Positions 32,831-44,160 of a DNA stretch of 64,000 nucleotides are shown piece after piece. The notes beneath the pieces were generated by a model, which was given only the letters and a program-made list of their open reading frames with translations, had not been told where the DNA came from and did not search any database. Origin of the DNA: Charina bottae (taxonomy: Eukaryota; Chordata; Lepidosauria; Squamata; Charinaidae); assembly GCA_023362775.1 (NCBI GenBank), contig JALMGJ010000029.1, positions 4,468,268 through 4,532,267 on the forward strand. The letters are read 5' to 3'. Both the position numbers and the translations under genes were made by a program. The first letter of the stretch is position 1. Each line of letters starts with the position of its first letter.

Positions 32831-32881
<51 letters not shown>
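32829..32881. repeat. (ATT)n microsatellite, unit 1
   Basis: About 17 ATT units. The equivalent unit 2 run is 51,618-51,680 and begins with TTG units. Confidence 0.92.
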
Positions 32882-33571
32882 TTGTGTGCTCGACTTGTTG
32901 CCATATTCATGGCTTTCATGTGTAGGGTGTACGGCCACACACATACACATTCAGACCCCTTAGAGGGAACGTAGGTGGCATCCAGTCAAGTGCAAAGAAC
33001 TTCAGAAACAGAGACGAGAGGTGAGGTCAAGTAGTCCTCTGTTTCCCAAGGATGGGAACTGATGAGTTATAGGCGGTTTCCTCAGTTTCCATGTTTATGT
33101 CACGATCCTGGTTTAGAAGAACATCTCTTAGAACTACAGTACAAAAGCAGTCTAATTCTCAGCCCTTCTTCTCAAGGTAGTGACCTCTCAAATAGAGAAA
33201 GCTGTTTCCCCTGTATTCTGGCTTTGGGCTTTCAAAGAGCATCTATCTGGTGGACCACTGAGGGAAGAGAATGCTGGATTACAGAGGCTTTCAACCTGAT
33301 GCAGCTGACCTGTTTTTCCAAAGGCCCACAGCAGGCAGTGAGTTGTGTTTTTTCCTATTCTTTCTTAAATCTCATGGGAATTTAAACCCCTAAGTGCACT
33401 TCCTGAGTCCATCAAGGATGGATCCTAGGGGCAGAAGCTTGCCATTCTTTCAAATCTCTACCATATTCGACAGGGCTAGTGAAAAACCAGCAATCACCTT
33501 GAATGAATGAGCAAATGGATGATCTGGCTCCCTACTTTCCACGTCGATCTTGATTCCCCCATATTAGCTGG

Positions 33572-36500
33572 TTAAATAGTGGGGGAAGGACACAGCTCCT
33601 CTACTTCTAGGTCATCTGCATGGAAAAGAAAAGATGAGAAAAAGATAAGGAAGGAAGTTGGCAAAGGTAGGGAACCCTACGCATCAATAAAGTGAGAATT
33701 GAATGACACAGAGATGTTGATATTTAATCAGCTGGGTACATAGCTGGAAAAGATATACCCCATTTGGGATAGAAAGCGTGGGTTTTGCCTGCCTTCCTTC
33801 TTTCACGTGCCGATACCCTCACTCCTTCCCCTTAACGTTCTAAATGAAATTACCTTCATTAATGAAGCCATCCTCATTGGCAGCATGCCAGAGTTCTGCA
33901 GGAACTTTTCGAAAAGCTTGCTTGATTTCTGTGAGCTGGAAGGGACAGAAAGAAGTGCATCACACTGTTGCCAAGGTGTCTTGGACAGCACTTTCCCTTC
34001 TTCCCTTGGCCCATCGACACAAATCTTACCCAGCAAAATATCCATTCCAGGGATTCCCCAGTTCACCATCAAATGGAATGAAGGGAAAAAGAAACCCTCC
34101 CTGCCCTTTTGTCCCAAGAGAGAGGTGAAATGAGGATGGGTTCCCAAGAGCAGTGGGGGACCCGAAGCCTGCAATCCATGGCTACTGTACGTACATTGAT
34201 CCTAGGATGGTGGTTGCAGTAGAGAAGCTGCTTCAGGACAGTGGAGAAACATCTCCAGCCATGTCGCTCAAAGTGCTGTGGGTTTGAAGAAGAGAGGACA
34301 CCTTTGCTCATTTCCTAGCACCAAGAATCTCATTGCCAAAGCACACATGCGCAGTTTATGGTGCGTTCTTCTCTAGGCCTCTGGAGCCATGCTCTCCCTC
34401 TAACATTGCCCCAGCCTTCCTAAATCCCAGGAATGCTTTGGGATGGCTTTGGATGACAGTTCCCAGCAAAGAACTCAAGGTCACACTTCTTTTTCTCATT
34501 TGCAATTCTGGCCTTGAAATATTACAGTTGAAGGTACTTGTGCAAGAAGATATCCCCGAATGAAGAAAAAGAGCTCTTTTGACCAACCAATCTTCTTCAA
34601 GTACTGGATGCCTGTCCTCAAGAACAATCCTCCAGCTACTGTTCAGAGTCGGACATTGAACAGGAGTTTTCACCCTTGATTCTGTCAATGTCTGCACTGG
34701 CCAAGTGGCTCTTCTACATCCTTACCTTCAAAATAAAAATGAAGTGCTTTGATGTTGGAGCCTGCCGAAGGAGAGCTCTGAGCGTGAGGCCGAAGGCCGC
34801 CTCCATCAATTTATTCTCTACCTGAAAGGAAAGACAGATGGTGACATGCGCTTTTCCGGAATGTCTTCCCAGTCATGTCAGCACCCAAAAGCAAGTCCCT
34901 TGAAGTGTTGGTGACAATGGTACCTCAGGAACATCCTCATCTCTGATGTCCATGGAGTCCATCCAGAGGAAGACAAAGATGTCCAGGAGCATGGTTTCCA
35001 CCGGTGGGTCCATGGCTGGTGGGACCTTGCTGTAGAGACAAAAGAAGGAAGTGATGTCAGTGCCCATCTTAGTAAAAAAAACCTGTTTGACTAAGATGTC
35101 ACTGTTCCCAAGAAAATAGGAGAAGGTGGGCAACTGCTAGGAGGTGTGGGCAGGTCAAGCCACCCTCTCTTCTCTCCACTTCAGAAGGGGAAAGTTTCCT
35201 TTCATTGGGTGGCCCCAGCTGAAAGCGTCCAAAAGGGCAGTGGACCAACTCAAGCTTCTGGGTGGTTGTCAAGGGCAGCCCTCTGTGGAGTGTGTGGCAG
35301 TAATCAAGCCGCAAAGGGACCACGGGACGAGTGACAGTCTGAAAGGCCTCCTGACCTAGGAGAGGGCACAACTGGTGCACCAGATGAAGCGGTGCTTTTA
35401 CTCTTTTGTTTGTTTTCTGTTCTCCCCCCTTTCTACTCTCTGAGTACTTCAAGGAGATTTTCCATACACACTACAAAAGAAACAAGAAATTGACCTGATC
35501 TCATAGACCGCAAGAAGTGCAGCTAGTCCTGCAGAGAAGCTGCTTAAATTGTTGTCCTCCAAGAGAGCCTGGCGGGAAACAAGAGTGGAGAGAAGCACAG
35601 AACCCAAAGTCAACCAGGCTGCTCCAGCCCACGCCTTCCTCTTTGTCCAGCCCCTTTTGACCTGCTCTTCTGCCATAGCTTGTCTTTCAGTCCAAAGGAG
35701 AATGACCCGCAGGTGAAGGACCCTTTGCATGGGCTTGTTTTTGTAAAGCTGCATTCTCTTTCTCTGATGGACTTTCAGTTCAGGGGAGCTTCTGCTGACC
35801 CTTCTGAAAACCAGGGGTAGCTTTTTCTCTCTCCCTCTACCCCTCATTTTTCCCCATCCTCCTTTGCTTGCCACTGATTTCTACATCCCTCCTTCCCTCT
35901 TACTTACCAGGACAGCAAGACTATAAAGATTCTTGTTCCGGGGAACCAGGACTTTCAGTTCCCCGCTCTGCTTCATCCGAAAGAGAGCAGCGATGGAACT
36001 CAGGCACTGGATGATGCTCTTGTCCCGCTGCAATGGAAAAGAGTCAGGCTGTCAGTCAGGCAGGACGTGGGGCATCTTGCCGACAGGTGCCCAATGGCCT
36101 CCCTTGGAGAAGGGAAGCTGGAAACCCTTCCGAGACTCTCTCTGTCCTGAGGAATCATTTGCAACACCCTGAGATTGGGCAAAGAATCTGGGATTCAAGC
36201 ACGGGAACAAACCCGAACCACGGGAACTTCTGTGTCCAAATGGGACCTACGTTTTGGGCTGCCTCGCTGTTCCTTTCATAAACCTCTTGCCAGAGGTTTT
36301 GGCTGCTCCGCAGGTCTGCTCTCACACTGGCAGCCTCGCGTTGGGCCTTGTAGGCTTTCTCGGGGTCCGTTTTTGTGAAGAGGAGCTTCCTTTTCCCTCG
36401 GCTGTCCTCTGTGGGGAAATCGGGGAAAGGAGAGACGGGCTGTGATCCTCAGACCAATTTTTAGGTCTGCTACAGATGAACAAAACCCGCCAAATCTGCC

Positions 36501-37546
36501 CTGTCTTTGCAGCCTCCTTCCCGTCAAGACCCGATTCCATCCACTAAAATTCTTTCTTGGTTCAAGAGCTGGCTCAGTCTCCTGGCCACGAGAGAAGTGT
36601 CGCGGAGGCCTTTGGCAAATCCCACTCTATATTCCCGCTCCCCGTCTGCCACTATGTAGATGAGTGCCACTGAACAATCTTGAAGGTTCCCAGAATAGTC
36701 CCATGGAAGCAGCAGAACTGGTGGGAAGTCAGTGGGGACTCGGGAGCTTCTGGAGCAGGGAGAGTTTGGCCTCCGCCCTGTCCCTGTGTGCAACCGTGAA
36801 TCGGGAGAGATGCAGAAGCGGCTCCTGTATCTGCCTATACGGAGGACTGCACTCCTAAAGGAAGTCCTTCCCTTTCCCTCCCAACGTCCCAGCCCAGCCC
36901 AAAGCGTCTACTCACCAAGCCGCTCTTCTTTCCGGAGCTCTTTGCCAATAAAAAATATCTTTTTGTGTGGAGGCTTGGCAGTGTCCTCCAGTTGGCCTGT
37001 CGCTCCTTCTGGAGAACTTGGAGCATCATCTCCTGGACCGCTTGCTTTCCTACTCTTTCTTTTTCTTCTTCCAAAACACAAAAACCAGTTGAGAAATCCC
37101 CTAGAACAGAGAGGAAGGAAGCTGAGGAAAGGAATGGACTCAAGCCCAATTTCCATAATCACTATCCCGGTGGTGGAGGTGACGCATAGTGGAAAACTCA
37201 TCCTTCTGGGTTCAACTGATCAGTTTTTACCTTGGTTTCGTTTTGTGCGACCTGGTGTGTTCCATGGCCAGATGAGTTTAACAAATGTAAGGACCTTTTC
37301 CTAAGACAGGGGTTGAGGATGCTATGTGATCTGAATCAATTTGAAAATGATCAACCCAGGCTTTTAACACCAATAGGGAATGAAAGACAGAAGTGATCTG
37401 GAGCACATTTTGCCCGTTTCCCTTTCCTAAGAGGAGAACAAATGGGTGTTTTCACCCCTGGAATATCCCAACCCACTGAGAAGTTGGCTACAAATTGGGG
37501 GAGGGTTCCCGAGAGCGCAGGAGCCCTTCTGAAGTCCAACTTACAT
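33572..37546 (-). CDS. Unrecognised 315-aa multi-exon host gene, unit 1 copy
   Basis: Coding exons in order: AT of the start codon 37,546-37,545, then 37,100-36,916, 36,408-36,251, 36,027-35,908, 35,568-35,495, 35,029-34,924, 34,821-34,726, 34,275-34,195, 33,935-33,854 and 33,615-33,572. The sum is 948 nt with no internal stop, and phases agree at every junction. Donors include gtaagt, gtgagt, gtaggt and gtacgt; exons 5 and 6 have weaker gtcaat and gtacca. Acceptors have pyrimidine tracts. The start codon is split AT|G in a good context (AGGATGG). The protein begins MGFLNWFLCFGRRKRKSRK (Gly2, Cys9, then a basic cluster), which could be acylated and membrane-bound, followed by a P/S-rich linker. 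From about residue 63 it looks mainly helical and leucine-rich (SIAALFRMK, SFSAGLAALLAVYEIRS, MLLDIFVFLWMDSMDIRDE), and it ends EELCPSPTI. I recognise no family and propose no function. No clear polyadenylation signal was seen. Confidence 0.78.
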
Positions 37547-37645
37547 CCTGGAAGACGCTTTCAGTCTGTCAACTGTCAGTAGCTGACAGTTTAGCCTGGT
37601 TGGATGACGTCATAAAGCCACTAGAGTTACCAAGGAGATCACAGG
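37547..37645 (-). promoter_or_regulatory. Candidate promoter/5' UTR with CRE palindrome, unit 1 gene
   Basis: A perfect 8-bp cAMP-response element TGACGTCA lies at 37,605-37,612, 59 bp upstream of the start-codon A. Between them is a cluster of tgtca/tgaca motifs and a MYB-type caactg (37,570-37,575 region). gttaccaagg at about 37,626 resembles an RFX X-box half. No TATA box is obvious. CRE plus MYB/RFX-like sites close to the first exon is common in genes switched on in male germ cells by CREM, MYBL1 and RFX2. The tissue is inference. Confidence 0.5.
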
Positions 37646-38399
37646 CCTGCTTTGGGATCCTACCAAAGGTCACCTGCTCCACCTTTTCTACCTACACCAA
37701 TGCCAGGCAAAGGTCTCTAGGAAGCTACCAAACAAGTCACTAAAGTTGCATATTTCCCATCTTTCTTGCACAGAAGGCAAGAAGTACATGGACTTTTCAT
37801 ATGGAAGCTCCATTAAGCTAGCTGACTGAGCAAGACCCCTTAATGCAGCTATTGGTCCTTGCAGGCTGATTCCCTTTGCGTTGCCATGCTGGTTTGTATG
37901 TGTGTGTGTGTGTGTGTTTCCCAACGTCCCTGTGTCTAGGGGCCGCTCCCTCTGTTATTTCTGCTTAGGGGCGGACACCATCTTCTGCATCCCAAAGGGC
38001 TGTTAGATGGTGCCGACTCTAAAGACAGAGGGAGAGAGGAGAGAAACTTTCTCCCTGGTTTTTTAACATCAGACATCTTTTCTCATACAGCAATCCAGGC
38101 CAAGGGGGAAAAAAAGGATCCTGCATTCATAGGACTAATTCTTCCAAAGGAATATTCTCTATGGCTGAATGATGCTGAACCCCAGATCACATGACCCTCT
38201 TTTAGCCAAGTTCCTTGTGTTGTAGGATCCGGCTGTTAAGGGAGCCCAAGGATCAGACTTTCCCCTTTGGGAAGAAATTGCTGTCCTGGACCGGCTTGGT
38301 CAACCTTTCTGCAATCTGGCCAGGTAAACGTTCGGTCTCCAAATAGGATCTCCAAAAGACTTTGTTCTTAATTTCTGGGCTTTAAGTTTTTTTGTTGTT
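37646..38399. other. Upstream flank of the host gene; no gene recognised
   Basis: Contains a short (TG)n run near 37,900. Unit 2 equivalent is about 56,462-57,213. No other element recognised. Confidence 0.5.
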
Positions 38400-38860
38400 T
38401 TTTGTTGTAAAATTTTTATTAAGGTTTTAAATATACAAAGTTAAAAGTTGAAAATGAAACAGAAATAGAAATACAAATTAAAAAGAAAAGAAAAGAAAAG
38501 TGTAATAAAGTAAAAGAAAGAAAGAAAGAAACAGAGATAGAAATTAGATTACTTCCGATCTATCTATGGTCATAAAAATAAAATAGTTTGTTCTTACATG
38601 CTGGCTATTCATATAACATTCATATATATTTATTGTCTAATATATATTATTTATATATGTTCTAATCATCAAAACCCCATGCAAGCTTTACTCCTCCTGC
38701 TTTTTGTAAATAGTCCATCAAAGGCTTCCACTCTTTAAGAAAATAATGGTTTGAGTTTTCTTTTAATAAGCAAGTCAGAAAAAGAAACAACACAAAATCA
38801 TCAGATAGATTATGCCAGTCCATGGAGGCTCTACTACAGCCAGAATTCATCCAAAAAAAA
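38400..38860 (-). mobile_element. L1 3' end fragment, unit 1
   Basis: The minus frame near 38,770-38,662 encodes HYFLKEWKPLMDYLQKAGG then LAWGFDD-stop, matching the L1 ORF2 C-terminal style. It is followed at lower coordinates by an A-rich 3' UTR (here T-rich, starting ttgttgtaaaatttttatt). It is a different L1 subfamily from the fragments at 21.6-30.0 kb. Confidence 0.65.
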
Positions 38861-39449
38861 ATTTAAATTTTTTTTTTAAAAAATCAGGAAAGCTGCAGAT
38901 TCCTTGTCTGCTTGCCCAAGAGGCCTAGCTCTTCCCATGTAGACTGCCCCTTAGTACGGAAGTTCTCTTAAGCTACCTACTTGGGCAAGACTCAAAAACC
39001 CTAAATCCAGATCAGGAAAAAACGGTTCACCTCTTCGTAGAATATATTCTGCCCAAATAAGAAGCCATATGGTGCTCTTTGTCTTGAAAACGATGAACAA
39101 ATTTATGTGATGAACCCCAGAGGGTTGGGCATTGCCATTTCTGTTGGTCTCTTCTACTTGAGCTAGCTTTTCCTTGGCTGCGACGTACTCTTGATCTGGC
39201 AAGATCAAGATAATAACTTTTAATGTACTTCCCCCCCCCCCCACTAAAGCCTTGAGGTAGTGTGTGGCTGGAGCCCAGTGAAGTTCTCAAGTTGTGTTTG
39301 GATGTATGGGGATGTGTTGCGCTTGGAAGAGGGGGGAGGTTCTTGGTTGGCCAGTTTTGAGATGGATGCACACCTGGCTGGGAACAGGAGTGATGTAACC
39401 CATAAATCTGCCACTTGTGGAACATTATCTGTAATCAGTGTTTTCCGTT
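38861..39449. other. Unassigned stretch between L1 and L2, unit 1
   Basis: Minus frames such as 39,244-38,951 and 39,425-39,027 are retained in unit 2 (58,143-57,799) but overlap in two frames, have no recognisable domain and include a C-run near 39,230. I cannot assign them. Confidence 0.4.
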
Positions 39450-40635
39450 GTTTGTTTGTTTGTTTGTTTGTTCATTCAATTTATATAGCCGCCCATCTCA
39501 GACCAGTGACTGTGGGTGGCTTACAATAATAAAAAGTCAGACAATAAAAAGGATGCAAAAATATAAATACAGCCAAGAGATCTTAATAACCATTGGTGTT
39601 AGCACAACCAAGAAACGGCCCTTCGCACATTTGGGGCCCCAGTACGGGGCACAAAGCCAGGTCTTCAAGGCCTTCCAAAAAGCCAAAAGAGTCAGTGCCA
39701 TCCTAATCTCAGGAGGAATGACGTTCCAGAGGGCAGGCAGTACAGCAGAAAAGGCATGTCTCCTGGTCCCCGTTAGCCGATATTGCTTGGCTGACAGGAC
39801 CCGGAACATGCCCATCCTGCCGGACTGGATTGGTTGGGTAGAAACAACTTTGAAAAGACGGTCCCTAGGGTAACCTCGTTAACCCGGTCCCAAGACATGA
39901 AGGTCTTTAAAGATGACAACCAGCACCTTGAATTGCACCCGGAAACACACCAGCAACCAATGCACCTCCCGAAGCAGTGGTGATACATGTGCCGAGTAGC
40001 CGACACTATTTACAACCCAGGCAGCTGCATTCTGTACCAGCTGAAGCTTCCGAATGCTCTTCAAGAGCACTGCCCCCATCCCGCTCCCACCAGAGGTCAT
40101 CCAAGAGTGCAATCAATGCCGTCTCAGTCCCCTATCCCGGCCTGAATCCTGACTGAAAGAAGTCTAGATAATCCGCTTCATCCAGAGCCCTTTGAAACTG
40201 CTGTGCGACCACTCTCTCAACAACCTTCCGTAAAAAGGAGAGGTTGGAGACTGGATGAAAACTATTCCGATTCATTGGGTCGAGTGATGGCCCCTTCAGG
40301 AAGGGGTGCACCACCACCTCCTTAAGAGCCTGAGGGACCACCCCCTCCCTCAAAGAGGAATTAACCACCGCCCAGACCCACTCACGTATCCTCACATGAC
40401 CAGCCAGGAGGGGCACGGATCTAACACAGAAGTGGCCCAACTAACAGCCACAAGAACCCTGTCTACTTCCTCAGGTTCAATGGGCTTGAACTCCTCCCAG
40501 ATACCCATGCAAGACTCAGACCCCATAGCCCCCACTGGCCTTGCATCAAGGCTGGTATTCAACACAGAGCGGATGCGAGTGACTTTACCCTCCAGATGCT
40601 CCGCCTATTCCTCACAACGGCCCTGGAGATAGACC
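39450..40635 (-). mobile_element. L2 LINE with internal RT deletion, unit 1
   Basis: High end: VVHPFLKGPSLDPMNRNSFH, NLSFLRKVVERVVAQQFQR and DYLDFFQSGFRPG (RT palm entry). The sequence then jumps at about 40,130 to GAVLLKSIRKLQLVQNAAAW, SPLLREVHWLLVCFRVQFKV and AFSAVLPALWNVIPPEIRMA (C-terminal). The catalytic YADD block between them is deleted. It ends at low coordinates with the L2 3' hairpin and a (TTTG)n tail near 39,460. Several frame shifts confirm it is dead. Confidence 0.82.
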
Positions 40636-41399
40636 CAAAGTGAAGCCATGACATCTCATGATTTTCCTATGACTATGGGAAATAATTATTGCAGAGATGC
40701 TGGTCATCTGATGGACCCCATAAGTTTCTGTCACCTACCAAGCACTCTAAAATCTCAGATCTCCTGCAGAGGTGCTAAAATCTTATAAGATCTTGCACAA
40801 AATTGTAATGTTCCCATAAGAGACCAAAATTGCACAAGACCATTGAAATCTGCTCATCCCCTGATATTAAAGATTTCTGTGTGTCTGTGTGTGTGTAATT
40901 TCCCTGCAAAGTTTTTGGAGACAGGAGATTTCCTGGATAGATTCAATGCAGAATTTTCTATAAAATAGAGACTTATATTGTAAGTTTATTCATGATTGGA
41001 GATCAGATAACCAAACAAATACAGATTTCAAAAACTGAGGCAATATAGAAAAGCAGCACAGAGTCTTTTGGAAAACAACTTCAGAATGAAGAACACATTT
41101 CAGATGGCAGAGAGAGTGCGAGGTCTGGAGCTACTGTCCATCTGATTGGATGAATGTGCAATGCTGTGCCTGACTGGAGGGCGGTGTCTGGACTGGCGCT
41201 CCCCTGAATGGAAGCGGGACTGTTGGACTGCTCGGGCCCACTGGGACGTTTTTGGTGGGAGGCCTGTGTTGGAGGTACCTTGATGGCGCTGAGAGCTGGT
41301 AAAGGTAAGGAGCCTTGGAGTGCTGCTTCCCCTCCTGGGGATGGCTGGGGAGGACAGTAGGGGCTTCCCGGTCCTGGGAACTGAGGGGCTTGGAGATGG
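40636..41399. other. No gene recognised between L2 and L1, unit 1
   Basis: Includes a short (TG)n near 40,880. The minus frame 41,499-41,131 runs antisense into an L1 and has no recognisable content. Unit 2 equivalent: 59,397-60,160. Confidence 0.45.
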
Positions 41400-42055
41400 A
41401 GATGGGGCTGCCTACTTGCGGTATGACAGAGTTAAAGTTAACAAAGGTTTTAACAATCATTTTGTTAGGTGCACCATACTGAGGAATTGGAATATACAAA
41501 TTAAGATTGTCTCCTAATGTACCTTTGTGGTTGTCACCACAAGAAGCCTTCTGCAGAAGAGAGATGGTGGCGAAACCAAGCTGGTTGAGATATCAAGATT
41601 TGTTGAATTTTGAGGAAGGTGAACCTAAACTTAAAACAAGGGAACAACTTGAATTGGAAGGTCATACTTGCCATTGGTTGACATTTGCACAATTGTCAGA
41701 ATGGTTTAATTTGGGTAAAAAGACTCATAATTTCATTAATGCAAAACTCAGTTTGAAATGGACTTTTCCACTAATGTTGAACATGTTAGTACTGTTCGTA
41801 ATGTTTTTACTAAGATGTATAAAAGGTTATTGCAAATGAATTTGGAAGATGACTATGTCAAGGATTGCATGATTAAATGGGCTAAGAACTTTGGATGCAA
41901 TATCAGCCTTGAGCAGTCAGAAAATATGTGGAACAAGGCTTTGAGATTTACTTTGAACTATAACTTGAAAGAGAATTTTTATAAAATGATGTATCAATGG
42001 TATTTAACACCTGAGAAATTATCAAATATGTTTAAATATGCAAATTCCAAATTGT
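41400..42055 (+). mobile_element. L1 ORF2 fragment in plus orientation, unit 1
   Basis: Encodes YDRVKVNKGFNNHFVR, SWLRYQDLLNFEEGEPKLK, HTCHWLTFAQLSEWFNLGKK and, after a frame shift near 41,745, MNLEDDYVKDCMIKWAKNFG and KFT-like RFTLNYNLKENFYKMMYQWY. This is the same ORF2 region as the minus L1 at 28.9-29.8 kb but from a more diverged copy. The part before the terminal zinc knuckle is present; the knuckle itself is not. Confidence 0.8.
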
Positions 42056-42799
42056 GCAAAAAGGTCAGAAGCGTGCAACAGCAGAAATACAGCAATTATT
42101 TGCAACAGTTGAGAGTTGTAGGTGGAACAAACTCCCTGAGAGTGAGCAGAAGTCCTTTTCATCCATCCTCGAGTAACTCTATTTGGGTGAATCTTCCTGT
42201 GCCCATTGACAGTCCACATCCTCACTGAATGCTGAGGGGGCATCTTGTTTTTGGTGCTATAGACTTTCTTGACTTTGGTGGAAATTTGAGAATCTTGAGA
42301 CCACCACCTCAGTCCTTCAAATACAATATAATGTGTTCAAGTTTCAATCTCCCTTATTAATGTGACTTCATTCCGTGTGCCAGAAACCCATGAATCTTCA
42401 CAATGCGCTATCCCGTATTGCTGGATTAGCTGTGGGGTTTCATGTTTCAACTACAGTTTCTGCCTACATCACAAAGTCTCCATCAGTTGTGAATATAATC
42501 ATCTTCCTTAAATAGAGCTTGTTCCTTTAATAACTGTCTCTTTAATGGCAGTTACAGCCCAAATAGGACCACATTTATAGAATTGCAAAATGCTACCGTA
42601 TTCTGGGTTTGGGCATTCAAAGAGCATCTATCTGGTGGACCACAGAGGGAATAGAATGCTGGACGAAAGAGGCTTTCATCCAGATGCAGCTGACCTGTTT
42701 TTCGGGAGGCACACAGCAGGCGGTAAGCTGTGTTTGTTCCTATGCTTTCTTAAATGTGGTGGGAATTTAAGTGCACATCCTGAGTCCTTCACAAGGTGC
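42056..42799. other. No gene assigned; plus-strand frame near 42.6 kb
   Basis: The plus frame 42,590-42,880 includes SIYLVDHRGNRMLDERGFHP followed by DAADLFFG and a gtaagc donor-like site at 42,724, but no convincing acceptor. The paralogous sequence at 33.2 kb has a stop in that frame. Unit 2 equivalent: 60,817-61,560. Confidence 0.35.
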
Positions 42800-44150
42800 A
42801 TCCTAGGGGCAGAAGCTTGCCATTTTCTTAAATCTCCATCTTATTGGTCATGGCCAGTGAAAAACCAACGATCACTTTAAACAAATGAGCAAACAGATGA
42901 TCTGGCTCCTATTCTCCATGTTGATCTAGCTTCCCCAGCTTAGCTTGTTAAATAGGGGCGGAAGGACACAGCTACTGCTAGGTCATCTGCATTGAAAAGA
43001 GAAGATGTGAAAAAGATGAGGAAGGACGGATGTTGGCTAGAGGTAGGGAACCCTACACCTGTCAACAAAGTGAGAAGAATTCAATGAGACAGAGATGTTG
43101 AAATTTAATCAGTTTGGCACATACTGTAGATAGAAAATTTGTTCCCCATTTGGGATAGAAAGTGTGGGTTTTGCATTCCTTCCTTCCTTTCATGTGCTGA
43201 TACCCTCACCCCTTCCCCTTAATGTTCTAAATGAAATTACCTTCATTAGTGAAACTATACTGTTCTCCACCATGCCAGAGTTGTGCAGGGATTTCTGGAA
43301 ATGTGTCCTGGACTTCTGTGAGCTGGAAAAGACAGAAAGAAGTGCATCACACTGTTGCCAAGGTGTCTTGGAGACCAGTTCCCCTTCTTCCCTTGGCCCA
43401 TCGAGAGAAATCTTACCCAGCAAGACATCCATTCTAGGGATCCCCTAGTCCACCATCAAGTGGAATGAAGGGAAAAAGAACCCCCCCCTGCCCTTGTCCC
43501 GAGAGAGAGGTTAAATGAAGATGGGTTCCCAAGAGCAGGGGAGGACCCGAAGCCTACAATCCATGGTGTTATAGGTTTGCTACATACATTGATTTTAGGA
43601 TGATGGTTCCCACTGTAGAGAAGCTGCTACAAGACTGAGGAGAAACATCTCCAGCCACGTGGCTCAAAGTGCTGTGGATCTGAAGAAGAGAGGACACCTT
43701 TGCTCATTTCCTAGAACCAAGAATCTCATTGCCAAAGCACACGTGCGCAGTTTATGGTCCACTCTTCTCTAGGCCTCTGGAGCCATGCTCTCCCTCTAAC
43801 ATTGCCCCAGCCTTCCTAAATCCCAGCCTCTTTGGAAGGAGGAAGCTTTGGGATGGCATTTCCCAGAAAAGAACGCAAGGACACTATAAACATTTTTTTT
43901 TCTCATCTGCAATTGTGGCCTTGCAACATTATAGTTGAAGATGCTTGTTCGCAAAGATATCCCTGCATGAAGAAAAACAGCTCTTTTGGCAAGCCAATCC
44001 TCTTCTCGTACTGGATGCCTATCCTCAAGAACAATCCTCCAACTATTGTTCAGAGTGGGACATTGAACAGGAGTTTTCACACTTCATTCTTTGAATATTT
44101 GCATCGGCCAATTGTTCATTCAAGCGCCTCCTGGGACTTCTATGCCCTTA
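42800..44150 (-). pseudogene. Partial paralog of the host gene (exons 8-10), unit 1
   Basis: Exon 8-like 43,671-43,588 (starts HFEPRGWRCFSSVL, then TAG where the intact gene has AAG), exon 9-like 43,322-43,241 (LTEVQDTFPEIPAQLWHGG..., same 82-bp length and gtaatt donor) and a last exon near 42,994 with a small deletion that shifts its frame. Intron sequence between matches the intact gene. The stop and frame shift mark it as dead. It is more diverged from the intact gene than unit 1 is from unit 2, so it is older. Confidence 0.78.
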
Positions 44151-44160
44151 GCTTCTGCAG

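Noticed and set aside
36732..37304. 190-codon plus frame antisense to the host gene's first exons
   Set aside because: It is the reverse-strand shadow of conserved coding exons on the minus strand; the minus model has consistent splice sites and phases.
38951..39425. Minus frames containing EEYVAAKEKLAQVEETN-like and YYLDLARSRVRRSQGK-like peptides
   Set aside because: Two overlapping frames over the same bases with a homopolymer C run; no domain, splice or initiation support.
42590..42880. Plus-strand frame with SIYLVDHRGNRML and a donor-like gtaagc
   Set aside because: No convincing acceptor, and the paralogous sequence at 33.2 kb has an in-frame stop, so it is not supported as an exon.
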